48,307 nt of DNA from Candidatus Colwelliibacteriota bacterium (GTDB taxonomy: Bacteria > Patescibacteriota > Minisyncoccia > UBA6257 > Colwellbacteraceae): NCBI GenBank assembly GCA_023228665.1, contig JALOAR010000001.1, positions 1-48,307 on the forward strand, written 5' to 3'. The notes beneath the pieces were generated by a model. The model was not told where the DNA came from. It worked only from the letters and a program-made list of their open reading frames with translations, and did not search any database. Positions within the stretch are counted from its first letter, which is position 1. Every line of letters starts with the position of its first letter. Of the stretch, positions 29,194 to 36,374 are shown in pieces. The position numbers and the translations under genes are program-made.

Positions 29194-30753
29194 ATGATAA
29201 AGACGATAACTGATTTAGTAAAAGGGGCAATAGGCGGAGAGCCTATTGTTATGCCTGCGGAAAGGCCTGAATACGGGCATTATTTTACGAATATAGCTTT
29301 TTTAACGGCTAAGGAAGCGAGGCAGAATCCCAGAGAAGTTGCTGAAGAAGCGGTAAAAAAGATAAAAGAATTGTCTCCAGAAGGTTTTTTTGAAAAAGTA
29401 GAGATTGCCGGTCCCGGGTTTATTAATTTTACACTTTCGCAAGAAACGCTTGCTGGCGAGTTAAAAAAAATATTGAAAGAGGGAGATAAATATGGGCGGG
29501 AAGAAAAAAATAATCCGCAAAAAATTCAAGTGGAGTTTATATCAGCCAATCCAACAGGGCCTTTGACGTTTGGCAATGGAAGGGGCGGTCCTTTTGGCGA
29601 TGTGCTTGCCAATATTTTTGCTTATTTAGGCGACGATGTTACTAAGGAATATTACGTGAATGACGCCGGCGGACAAGTGCTGAAGCTTGGCAAGTCAGTT
29701 CTTAAAGAGGATGGGGCTGAATATAAAGGCGAATATATTGAAGATTTAAGAAAGATTATAGATGCGAATAAAAAAGAGGCAAAAGAAGCTGGCGAAGAAG
29801 CGGTTAAAGAAGTTTTAAGCTGGCTGAAAAAAACAGTTTCGGAAAATATGGGAATTGATATGGATGTCTGGTTTTCTGAAAAATCACTTTATGAGAATGG
29901 GACTGTTGATATGGTGATTGATAAATTGAAAGAAAAAGGGCTGATATATGAAAGGGAAGGAGCTTTGTGGTTCAAATCAACGGAATACGGGGATGACAAG
30001 GATAGAGTAGTTGTTAAATCTGATGGCGAAAAAACATATTTTGCCGGAGATATGGCTTATCTTTGGAACAAATTTGCGGAAAGAAAATTCAATAAAGTTA
30101 TAAATATTTGGGGAGCGGATCATCATGGCGATGTGGCGAGAGTCAAAGGCGCTTTTGAGGCGTTAGATTTGAATGGGGATTTTGAAATTTTACTTCTTCA
30201 GTTTGTCCGCTTATTAAAGGAGGGCAAAGAGATGAAGATGTCAAAAAGAAAAGGCGTTTATGTGACAGTGGATGAAGTTATAGAGGAAATAGGCAGGGAT
30301 GCTTATAGATTTTTATTGCTTATGTATTCGCCTGATTCCCATATTGATTTTGATATGAATGTCGCGAAAGAGAAATCGATGGAAAATCCGGTTTACTATG
30401 CGCAATACGCCGGAGTGAGAGCGGGCAATATAATTAAAAAAGCTGATGAGGCCGGAATAGCTATTTCAAGTAATATTAAAGAATTAAATACTCCAGAGGA
30501 TCTTGCTTTAATGTTTGAAATATTAAGGTTTAAAGATGTTATTCGTATGGCAGGGGAACAAATGAAACCGGAAATGCTTGCGAGATATTCGCTGGATTTA
30601 TCTAAAAAATTCCACGCTTTTTATGACAAGGAAAGAATAGTGGGAGAGGAATCGAATATTGCCGGACAAAGATTGTCTTTAGTCAAAGCGTCTTACCAGA
30701 TATTTAAAAATCTTTTTGGCATATTAGGAGTATCTTTGCCGGAAAAAATGTGA
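29194..30753 (+). CDS. argS: arginyl-tRNA synthetase with altered HIGH motif
   Basis: A 519-residue class I synthetase that charges tRNA-Arg. VEFISANPTGPL is followed by TFGN (125-128) where the family has HLGH or HVGH, so both catalytic histidines of the HIGH signature are replaced. The second signature KMSKRKG is intact near residue 347. AGDMAYLWNKF and WGADHHGDVARV are typical ArgRS segments. The protein is shorter than most ArgRS (about 550-580), mainly in the N-terminal region. Two tRNA-Arg genes are encoded 3-4 kb downstream. Confidence 0.93.
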   Translation: MIKTITDLVKGAIGGEPIVMPAERPEYGHYFTNIAFLTAKEARQNPREVAEEAVKKIKELSPEGFFEKVEIAGPGFINFTLSQETLAGELKKILKEGDKYGREEKNNPQKIQVEFISANPTGPLTFGNGRGGPFGDVLANIFAYLGDDVTKEYYVNDAGGQVLKLGKSVLKEDGAEYKGEYIEDLRKIIDANKKEAKEAGEEAVKEVLSWLKKTVSENMGIDMDVWFSEKSLYENGTVDMVIDKLKEKGLIYEREGALWFKSTEYGDDKDRVVVKSDGEKTYFAGDMAYLWNKFAERKFNKVINIWGADHHGDVARVKGAFEALDLNGDFEILLLQFVRLLKEGKEMKMSKRKGVYVTVDEVIEEIGRDAYRFLLLMYSPDSHIDFDMNVAKEKSMENPVYYAQYAGVRAGNIIKKADEAGIAISSNIKELNTPEDLALMFEILRFKDVIRMAGEQMKPEMLARYSLDLSKKFHAFYDKERIVGEESNIAGQRLSLVKASYQIFKNLFGILGVSLPEKM

Positions 30754-30850
30754 TGATAATTAGAGCTTAAAATTATGGAAAGCGATTAGGTTGCTAGTGT
30801 TTTTAAAACAGGGAGAAGCTTAATTTTCAGACAGTGATTAAGGTTATAAA

Positions 30851-31819
30851 ATGGAAAGCTTAAATTTTTGGAAAAAACTTAGAAAACCGGTTTCGGCTTC
30901 GGCTCCAATGGCTGGCGTATCTGATGCGGCTTTTAGAAAAATATTATCTTTGTATGGAAAGCCAGACATAATATGGACGGAAATGGTATCTCTTGCCGGA
31001 ATTAAGGCAAAAGGGGAAGATTTTTTTAATAATGAAATGATGTTTTCGGAAGAGGAGCGTCCGATTGTGCTCCAATTCTTTGGCTCAAAACCGGAAGAAT
31101 TTGAGTTGTGCGGAAGATTGGCAAAAGAGAGGGGTTTTAACGGAGTGGATATAAATATGGGCTGTCCGGATAAAGGAGTCGAAAAACAAGGGGCGGGAGC
31201 CTGCTTGATGAATAATTTATCCCTGGCAAGAGAGATAATTTGTTCTGCAAAAGAAAAGTCTTTAGGATTGCCGATTTCGATCAAGACTAGGCTGGCATAT
31301 ATAAATAAGAGGGATATGGAAAAGTGGATATTAGCCATATCGGCGGAAAAACCGACGGCAATAACAATTCATGGGCGTACCAGGAGCCAGAGAAGGAGGG
31401 GCAATGCTGACTGGGAATTTATAAAAGAAGCATGCAAAATAATAAAATCGGAAAGTCCGGATACCATTGTTATAGGCAATGGCGATATATTATCGAAAAA
31501 GCAGGGAGAAGAGCTTGCACGAAAAACAGGAGTAGACGGCTATATGGTCGGGAGAGCGCTAGTCGGAAATCCATGGTTTTTTACGGCTAAAGAAGCATCT
31601 AAAAAAGAAAGGCTGACAATAGCTGAAAAGCATTTAGATATCTTCAAAGAGCTCTTCGGTGAAAATGAACCATTTGATCTTCTAAAGAAGCATTTCGCGG
31701 GCTATGCGAGTAATTTTGAAGGAGCAAAGGAAATAAGGACGGAGTTAATGGAGGCTAAGACGGCGGAAGAAGCTAAGTTTATATTAAAAAACTTTAATGC
31801 GGGATTAAATGAGGCTTAG
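30851..31819 (+). CDS. tRNA-dihydrouridine synthase (Dus family)
   Basis: A 322-residue flavoenzyme that reduces specific uridines in tRNA. FMN-binding SAPMAGVSDAAFRK starts the barrel. MGCPDKGVEKQGAGACLM contains the catalytic cysteine. KTRLAY, ITIHGRTRSQ and IGNGDILS complete the active site. Which uridine it modifies cannot be told from sequence. It stands alone, 98 nt after argS. Confidence 0.92.
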   Translation: MESLNFWKKLRKPVSASAPMAGVSDAAFRKILSLYGKPDIIWTEMVSLAGIKAKGEDFFNNEMMFSEEERPIVLQFFGSKPEEFELCGRLAKERGFNGVDINMGCPDKGVEKQGAGACLMNNLSLAREIICSAKEKSLGLPISIKTRLAYINKRDMEKWILAISAEKPTAITIHGRTRSQRRRGNADWEFIKEACKIIKSESPDTIVIGNGDILSKKQGEELARKTGVDGYMVGRALVGNPWFFTAKEASKKERLTIAEKHLDIFKELFGENEPFDLLKKHFAGYASNFEGAKEIRTELMEAKTAEEAKFILKNFNAGLNEA

Positions 31820-31829
31820 AAAGGACGAC

Positions 31830-31858
31830 TTGACAAATAATAGTTATGGGTATATATT
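31830..31858 (+). promoter_or_regulatory. sigma70-type promoter upstream of the DUF5320 gene
   Basis: TTGACA (31830-31835), a 17-nt spacer and TATATT (31853-31858). It would give a leader of about 60 nt. A second TATTAT (31917-31922) ends 4 nt before the ATG. Confidence 0.65.
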
Positions 31859-31926
31859 CATAACATATCAATTTGGAGTACAGGTTGGTATCGAAACAAA
31901 GGTCATAAAATAAATATATTATTAAA

Positions 31927-32166
31927 ATGCCTTATTTTAATGGAACTGGTCCTGATGGATACGGTCCTGGAACTGGAAGAGGTCTCGGACCTTGCGGAGC
32001 AGGAATGGCTCGCGGCAGAGGTTTTGGAAGGGGAAGAGGGTTCTTTGGAAGAGCTTTCGGATTTGGAAGAAATAATTCCGGAACTGGTTATTCGCTTCAG
32101 GATAGAAAAGAATGGCTCAAACAAGAGCTTAGAGCTATAGAGGAAGAGGAAAATACTTCTAACTAG
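31927..32166 (+). CDS. DUF5320 small Gly/Arg-rich protein
   Basis: A 79-residue protein with the typical DUF5320 opening (YFNGTGPDGYGPGTGRGLGPC), an Arg/Gly/Phe-rich middle (GRGFGRGRGFFGRAFGFG) and a helical end (RKEWLKQELRAIEEEE). Function is unknown. In other genomes such genes often sit beside DUF134 genes and dinitrogenase-cofactor-like (NifX/NifB-domain) proteins. Here a DUF134 gene follows after 58 nt, separated by a perfect 22-bp palindrome. Confidence 0.82.
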   Translation: MPYFNGTGPDGYGPGTGRGLGPCGAGMARGRGFGRGRGFFGRAFGFGRNNSGTGYSLQDRKEWLKQELRAIEEEENTSN

Positions 32167-32178
32167 ATAGTTTTTGCA

Positions 32179-32200
32179 GTGACCCGCAATTGCGGGTCAC
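32179..32200. promoter_or_regulatory. 22-bp perfect palindrome, possible operator
   Basis: GTGACCCGCA, then AT, then its exact complement, between the DUF5320 and DUF134 genes. There is no T-tract on either side, so it is a poor terminator. Its symmetry fits a dimeric DNA-binding protein, possibly the adjacent DUF134 helix-turn-helix protein. Confidence 0.5.
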
Positions 32201-32224
32201 TTGCGTAATAATATAAAAAACAAA

Positions 32225-32500
32225 ATGCCTAGACCGCGAAGACGAAGAAGGATCGGTTTTAATCCTTCTATAAAGATGTTTAAGCCACAGGGAGTTCCAG
32301 CAAGGGATCTTGAGGCTGTTTTGCTGTCTGCGGAAGAAGTAGAGGCGGTTAGGCTTAAATATATAAAGGGATTTGATCAAAATCAATGTGCCGAGCAGAT
32401 GGATATTTCACAAAGCACCTTTCAGAGAATCCTTTATTCGGCGAATCAAAAAATAGCCGATGTTTTAATAAACGGAAAAACGCTTGTGATGGGGGAATAA
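32225..32500 (+). CDS. DUF134 family helix-turn-helix protein
   Basis: A 91-residue protein opening MPRPRRRRRIGFNP. It has the DUF134 pattern LSAEEVEAVRLKYIKGFDQ, then CAEQMDISQSTFQRIL, which is a sigma-70 region 4-like helix-turn-helix. It is probably a DNA-binding regulator. I choose ATG 32225 rather than a TTG eight codons upstream, because MPRPR is the usual family start. A TAATAT (32209-32214) ends 10 nt before the ATG. Confidence 0.87.
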   Translation: MPRPRRRRRIGFNPSIKMFKPQGVPARDLEAVLLSAEEVEAVRLKYIKGFDQNQCAEQMDISQSTFQRILYSANQKIADVLINGKTLVMGE

Positions 32501-32530
32501 AAAGGAACAGATAAATTATTTTTTATAAAG

Positions 32531-32601
32531 CGGGGCCACAAGGATTTGAACCCTGATTAACGGTTTTGGAGACCGTCGTTCTACCATTGAACTATAGCCC
32601 C
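32531..32601 (-). tRNA. tRNA-Trp (CCA anticodon)
   Basis: The acceptor stem GGGGCTA (32601-32595) pairs with TGGCCCC (32538-32532), with G as discriminator. The anticodon loop CTCCAAA gives CCA. The T-loop is TTCAAAT. The terminal CCA is not encoded. Confidence 0.93.
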
Positions 32602-32654
32602 AGGGTCATAGAAATTTAACCAAAAAAGATGATTTTTGCCAAACTGTACGTTTT

Positions 32655-33044
32655 TTATAGATTAAGTTTTTTGCCTTTATGGTTTAGCGCTTCTTTAATA
32701 AATTTTTCTTCGTTTTTATCACTATGTCTAATAGCGTGACAGTTTGCACATAATAATATGCATTTTTCTAGTTCTTTTTTAAGAATAGACCATCTTTTAT
32801 TTGAAAAATTGCTAATAGTGAAATCTTTTTTATTTGGATTGATGTGGTGAAATTGAAATACAGATTAGTCTTCTTGCCAGCCGCAGTCTTGGCATTTTTC
32901 TCCTAATAGTTTAATGGCAGCAGCTTTGGTTTTATATCGCCTTATTTTTGTATTACATGATCCACATCGGGATCTATTGATTCCTTGATAGTCTTTAAAA
33001 GTTCTTCCACAAAGTTTGCATGTAGGTATGCCTTAATATAGCAT
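32655..33044 (-). pseudogene. HNH-type zinc/endonuclease gene interrupted by two in-frame TAA codons
   Basis: Translated leftward from ATG 33044, one continuous frame encodes a zinc-finger/HNH protein except for TAA at 33035-33033 (fourth codon) and TAA at 32867-32865. Visible parts are CKLCGRTF, RCGSCNTKIRRY, CQDCGW, then after the second stop FQFHHINPNKKDFTI and LLCANCHAIRHS. This is the typical pattern of small HNH proteins, with all zinc cysteines intact. There is no frameshift. Either two nonsense mutations have inactivated a recently functional gene, or the TAA codons are bypassed. It stands alone beside the tRNA cluster. Confidence 0.75.
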
Positions 33045-33132
33045 GAATTGTTCTATATATTTGAATATATATTTAATATGATTGCTTGAAAAAATAATAA
33101 GCTGTTGTTATTCTTAGCCTATATTTTTGAAA

Positions 33133-33204
33133 GCCGTGGTAGCTCAATGGTAGAGCGCAGCTCTGAAGAAGCTGGCGTTGGGGGTTCGATTCCCTCCCGC
33201 GGCA
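33133..33204 (+). tRNA. tRNA-Phe (GAA anticodon)
   Basis: The acceptor stem GCCGTGG/CCGCGGC carries one G-U pair and discriminator A. The anticodon stem CAGCT/AGCTG holds loop CTGAAGA, giving GAA. The T-loop is TTCGATT. CCA is not encoded. Confidence 0.93.
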
Positions 33205-33207
33205 CAT

Positions 33208-33232
33208 AAAATCCGTCTTTATGACGGATTTT
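33208..33232 (+). terminator. terminator after tRNA-Phe
   Basis: A perfect 10-bp stem (33208-33217 with 33223-33232) with a TTTAT loop, ending in TTTT. Confidence 0.7.
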
Positions 33233-33334
33233 CAGATTAGGTAGCAAATGTCTTTTGTCGGTTTTAAAATTGCAATTATTAGTAATAGTTATTATATTTT
33301 AGAAGCCTTAAGCGGGCCTCGCTACATTTCACTC

Positions 33335-33406
33335 GCCCTCGTAGTTCAATGGATAGAACAGCGCACTCCTAACGCGCTGATAGGGGTCCGATTCCTCTCG
33401 AGGGCA
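33335..33406 (+). tRNA. tRNA-Arg (CCT anticodon)
   Basis: The acceptor stem is GCCCTCG/CGAGGGC with discriminator A. The anticodon loop CTCCTAA gives CCT. The pair closing the anticodon loop is an A-C mismatch. CCA is not encoded. Confidence 0.9.
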
Positions 33407-33423
33407 CACAGACGCTTATGTCT

Positions 33424-33495
33424 GCCCCGATAGTTCAACGGATAGAACAACTCCCTTCTAAGGAGTAAATGAGGGTTCGATTCCTTCTCGGGGTA
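33424..33495 (+). tRNA. tRNA-Arg (TCT anticodon)
   Basis: The acceptor stem GCCCCGA/TCGGGGT has a G-U first pair and discriminator A. The anticodon stem ACTCC/GGAGT holds loop CTTCTAA, giving TCT. It follows tRNA-Arg(CCT) by 17 nt. Confidence 0.92.
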
Positions 33496-33507
33496 CTGTT
33501 TAACAAT

Positions 33508-33578
33508 CGGAGCGTAGTATAGTGGTAGTATACGTGCTTTGGGAGCACGCGGTCCGAGTTCGATTCTCGGCGCTCCGA
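33508..33578 (+). tRNA. tRNA-Pro (TGG anticodon)
   Basis: The acceptor stem CGGAGCG/CGCTCCG has the C1-G72 pair usual for tRNA-Pro, with discriminator A. The anticodon stem CGTGC/GCACG holds loop TTTGGGA, giving TGG. Confidence 0.93.
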
Positions 33579-33630
33579 CAAGAATGTTGATTTAGAAGCT
33601 TATTCTGAATACAATAGTTCTGGTTTGCAT

Positions 33631-33703
33631 GGTGTCTATGGTGTAGTGGTTAGCACTAGAGTTTGTGGAACTCTCAGCACGGGTTCGAATCCCGTTAGAC
33701 ACC
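33631..33703 (+). tRNA. tRNA-His (GTG anticodon)
   Basis: The acceptor stem GTGTCTA/TAGACAC carries an extra 5' G (33631) facing the C discriminator, the hallmark of tRNA-His. The anticodon stem AGAGT/ACTCT holds loop TTGTGGA, giving GTG. CC but not the final A follows. Confidence 0.93.
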
Positions 33704-33708
33704 CCTAT

Positions 33709-33744
33709 AAATAAAATACTCCTTGTAAAGGGAGTATTTTATTT
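33709..33744 (+). terminator. terminator after tRNA-His
   Basis: A perfect 14-bp stem (33709-33722 with 33731-33744), loop TTGTAAAG, with AT-rich outer ends. It resembles the tmRNA terminator in having an ACTCC-type core inside AT-rich flanks. Confidence 0.8.
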
Positions 33745-33753
33745 ATGTATAAA

Positions 33754-33800
33754 TTTAGAACGGGATTCGAATGTTGGAGGGGTCGAAAAACCGTTCTAAA
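33754..33800. repeat. inverted repeat enclosing an inverted tRNA-His T-arm copy
   Basis: Two perfect 10-bp arms (33754-33763 and 33791-33800) enclose 27 bp. Positions 33759-33771 are the exact reverse complement of 13 nt of the tRNA-His T-arm (33684-33696). Confidence 0.6.
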
Positions 33801-33832
33801 TAACTTCTCTTACTTGTGCGAGGGGTTTTTAT

Positions 33833-34432
33833 TTATTCTTCGATTTTTTTATCAAACTCTTTCATTAGGGTTTGATATTTTCTATTGAGTTCATTTATGG
33901 AAAGAGCGTCTTCGTTTAATCCTTTTGTGATTTCTGCCATCTCGTCATTAAATTGTTCAGGCGAATAGCTGGTAAATTTGCTTCTTAATATATCAAGAAG
34001 AGATTTTAATTTTTCGTTGTAATTTAAGAGCTTGTCTACGAGGGATATTTCTGTTGATATTGCCTGCATTCCCAGGGATTGCGCTTCATCGTCTGGGATT
34101 GAAGGAATAGATGCTGCCATTTTTTCGAGCTCGCTTAGCAATTCTATGGTTTTGGTGCGAGCCTTCTCAATGCGTTCTAATTCTTTTATTGTAATATCTA
34201 AAGCATTGCCATATCTGCCAGCTTTGTCTTCTTCTTTTATTTTTTCAAGGCTATTTATTGAATTATCAGAAAACTCATTAAGAAAGCTGGCTATTTCAGC
34301 TCCGCTTGCCCGAGCTTCGGTAAATTCAGCGGGCATAGTAAATCCTTTTTTTGATATTAATGCTGTTCCCAGGATTATTCCGGGAATTATCAGCATTACT
34401 CCGATTAAGGGGAGGATCCATTTTCGAAACAT
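33833..34432 (-). CDS. membrane-anchored coiled-coil protein, unknown
   Basis: A 199-residue protein with one N-terminal membrane helix (about residues 6-26 from MFRKWILPLIGVM). The rest is a long helical, probably extracytoplasmic region with coiled-coil character (for example ITIKELERIEKARTKTIELL). It has no family I recognise. I choose ATG 34432: a TAATAT (34445-34440, minus) ends 7 nt upstream, while the alternative TTG at 34468 would add a non-hydrophobic leader. It could be a spacer or surface-layer associated protein, which is speculative. Confidence 0.68.
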   Translation of the reverse strand: MFRKWILPLIGVMLIIPGIILGTALISKKGFTMPAEFTEARASGAEIASFLNEFSDNSINSLEKIKEEDKAGRYGNALDITIKELERIEKARTKTIELLSELEKMAASIPSIPDDEAQSLGMQAISTEISLVDKLLNYNEKLKSLLDILRSKFTSYSPEQFNDEMAEITKGLNEDALSINELNRKYQTLMKEFDKKIEE

Positions 34433-34551
34433 GGGCTTTATATTATGTAATTTCTTTACAACAATCAAATATTCGACTAAATTATACTTTGTATACAGGA
34501 GTTTTTAAAAACTCGAATAGTAATGTGTTTCGCCTTTGCGATTTTAAAAAA

Positions 34552-34586
34552 GCGGGCTTTGCCCGCCGTAGCTCGCTTTGGCGAGC
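34552..34586. repeat. paired GC-rich palindromic hairpins
   Basis: Two adjacent hairpins, GCGGGC-TTT-GCCCGC (34552-34566) and GCTCGC-TTTG-GCGAGC (34571-34586), stand out in AT-rich DNA directly before tRNA-Gly. They resemble a REP-type repeat unit. No second copy was found in this window. Confidence 0.55.
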
Positions 34587-34590
34587 AAAG

Positions 34591-34664
34591 GCGGGATTAG
34601 TATAGTGGCAGTACGCTACCTTGCCAAGGTAATGGCGCCGGTTCGATTCCGGTATCCCGCTCCA
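34591..34664 (+). tRNA. tRNA-Gly (GCC anticodon), CCA encoded
   Basis: The acceptor stem GCGGGAT/ATCCCGC has discriminator T followed by an encoded CCA (34662-34664). The anticodon loop TTGCCAA gives GCC. It is the only one of the seven tRNAs here with a complete encoded CCA. Confidence 0.93.
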
Positions 34665-34668
34665 GAAT

Positions 34669-34694
34669 AAAATCTACTCGATTAGGTAGGTTTT
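34669..34694 (+). terminator. terminator after tRNA-Gly
   Basis: A 9-bp stem (34669-34677 with 34686-34694, one T-G pair) with an 8-nt loop, ending in TTTT and followed by AAATTTTT. A weaker 4-bp hairpin with seven T residues follows near 34718-34737. Confidence 0.6.
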
Positions 34695-34822
34695 AAATTT
34701 TTAAGATTAATTCACAAATTACCTGCGAGGTGTTTTTTTGTATTTATAAGGCTTAATAAGTGAAATAAAAATCTTAAAGTGGCAACAGGATATTGTAATT
34801 TAGTCTGTGGTAAAATTTATGG

Positions 34823-36370
34823 GTGTTAATTGCGTTTGGGGCTATTTTGCCTATAGCGATACTTATTTTTCTTTCGTCTCTATCTAAGAGGGGTTTTTTA
34901 TTTTCAGTTGTGATTTCTTTGTTTTTTCTTTTGGCAATAAGTTTTTTTGTTTGGCAGATGCCTGTAATAGTTTTATTAGCAAGCTTACTCAAAGGCTTTT
35001 TTTTGGCGTTAGAAATAGCGGGCATAATATTTGGGGCCCTTCTTTTGTTTGGCGTTTTTCGCAGGCTTGGCGGCGGGCAGTCATCAAAAGCTGTTTTTGG
35101 CAGGCTGTCTTCTGATTATCGGGTTAAGGCTGTGCTTGTAGCTTGGGCATTTGTCCATTTTATCGAGGGAGTTTCGGGGTTTGGCACGCCGGCGATGATA
35201 GCTTCTCCTATATTGGTTTCTATAGGATTTTCGCCTGTTGCTGCGGTTATAATGTCTTTATTGGGTGATTCCGTTCCTGTTATATTCGGAGCGGTCGGCT
35301 TGCCGGTTACATACGGACTTGCTTCAGTAGTGGGCTGGCCATTAGCTATGGATGCGGCGGGAATTATTGCCGTATTGAATATCATAATGTCTTTATTGGT
35401 TGTTGTAGCTGTCCTGGCCGTAGCCGTGAGAGATAAAAAGGGGACTTTTGGAGACGTAATAAAAAAAATACCTTTTGCGATATTTGCTTCGCTTGCGGTT
35501 TCCGTTCCAGCCTTTATTACTTTTAAGCTGTTTGGTCCCGAATTACCTTCTATTGCGGGAGGGATTTTTGGAGTTTTGCTTATATCTTTATGGGCGCTTA
35601 CGCGATATAAGAAAGAAAATAACAGAAGTATTTCGGTGAAAAAAACCGATATTATTCCTTTTTTACCTTATCTTTTAGCTGTTTTTATTCTTGCTTTAAC
35701 TAGAATTCCTGCTTTGAAAATTTTTTTAACAGAGGCGGTTAATTGGAATATGCCTTCTATTTTGAATACGCCAATCAGCCATTTATTTTCACCGCTCTAT
35801 TCTCCTGCTTTGATATTCGTATTGGTAGCGATAATTTTTTGCCTTAATCTTTGGATAAAAGGCGATAGAAAATCCGTTAAGGAAGTTGTTTTTGGCGCTT
35901 TTAAAGAAATTAAAAAGCCTTTTATTACTCTTGTATTAATTCTTTCTTTTGTCCAAATAATGATGAATTCCGGAATAAACGGATCCGAGCTTGCATCTAT
36001 GACGGAAGCGATAGTCAAGCCTCTTGAAGGAGCTAATCCTATTTTTCTTTCTTTCGCTTCTCCGGCAATAGGAGCTTTAGGCGCTTTTGTTGCCGGCAGT
36101 TCTACGGTTTCTAATCTGCTTTTTTCTTCCATACAGCAATCAGCGGGGATTTTTTCGGGAATAAGAGAGAGCGTGATGCTTGCTATGCAGGGGATGGGAT
36201 CGGCTGCCGGCAATATGATATCTATACATAATATATTAGCTGCCATTACTGTGGCGGGCGCAACAGTTGCGATGGAGAGAAAAGTGCTTCGTTCCAATTT
36301 GCCGTTTTTAGCTTTATATATTTTTATATTGGGCTTAGCCGGATTTATATTGTCGGTGGTATTATATTAA
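34823..36370 (+). CDS. L-lactate permease family transporter
   Basis: A 515-residue membrane protein with about 12-14 helices of the LctP family. The family patterns are VHFIEGVSGFGTPAMIASPI, GDSVPVIFGAVGLP and FVAGSSTVSNLLFSSIQ. It moves lactate, and possibly glycolate, across the membrane with protons. For a fermentative CPR cell it could export lactate or take it up. The start is GTG 34823; a TAAAAT with TG extension (34811-34816) ends 6 nt before it. The next gene follows by 4 nt. Confidence 0.9.
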   Translation: MLIAFGAILPIAILIFLSSLSKRGFLFSVVISLFFLLAISFFVWQMPVIVLLASLLKGFFLALEIAGIIFGALLLFGVFRRLGGGQSSKAVFGRLSSDYRVKAVLVAWAFVHFIEGVSGFGTPAMIASPILVSIGFSPVAAVIMSLLGDSVPVIFGAVGLPVTYGLASVVGWPLAMDAAGIIAVLNIIMSLLVVVAVLAVAVRDKKGTFGDVIKKIPFAIFASLAVSVPAFITFKLFGPELPSIAGGIFGVLLISLWALTRYKKENNRSISVKKTDIIPFLPYLLAVFILALTRIPALKIFLTEAVNWNMPSILNTPISHLFSPLYSPALIFVLVAIIFCLNLWIKGDRKSVKEVVFGAFKEIKKPFITLVLILSFVQIMMNSGINGSELASMTEAIVKPLEGANPIFLSFASPAIGALGAFVAGSSTVSNLLFSSIQQSAGIFSGIRESVMLAMQGMGSAAGNMISIHNILAAITVAGATVAMERKVLRSNLPFLALYIFILGLAGFILSVVLY

Positions 36371-36374
36371 ATAT

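Noticed and set aside
33248..33433. 61-codon plus-strand ORF containing VVQWIEQRTPNA
   Set aside because: It is the reading frame through tRNA-Arg(CCT), a well-known spurious translation of tRNA genes.
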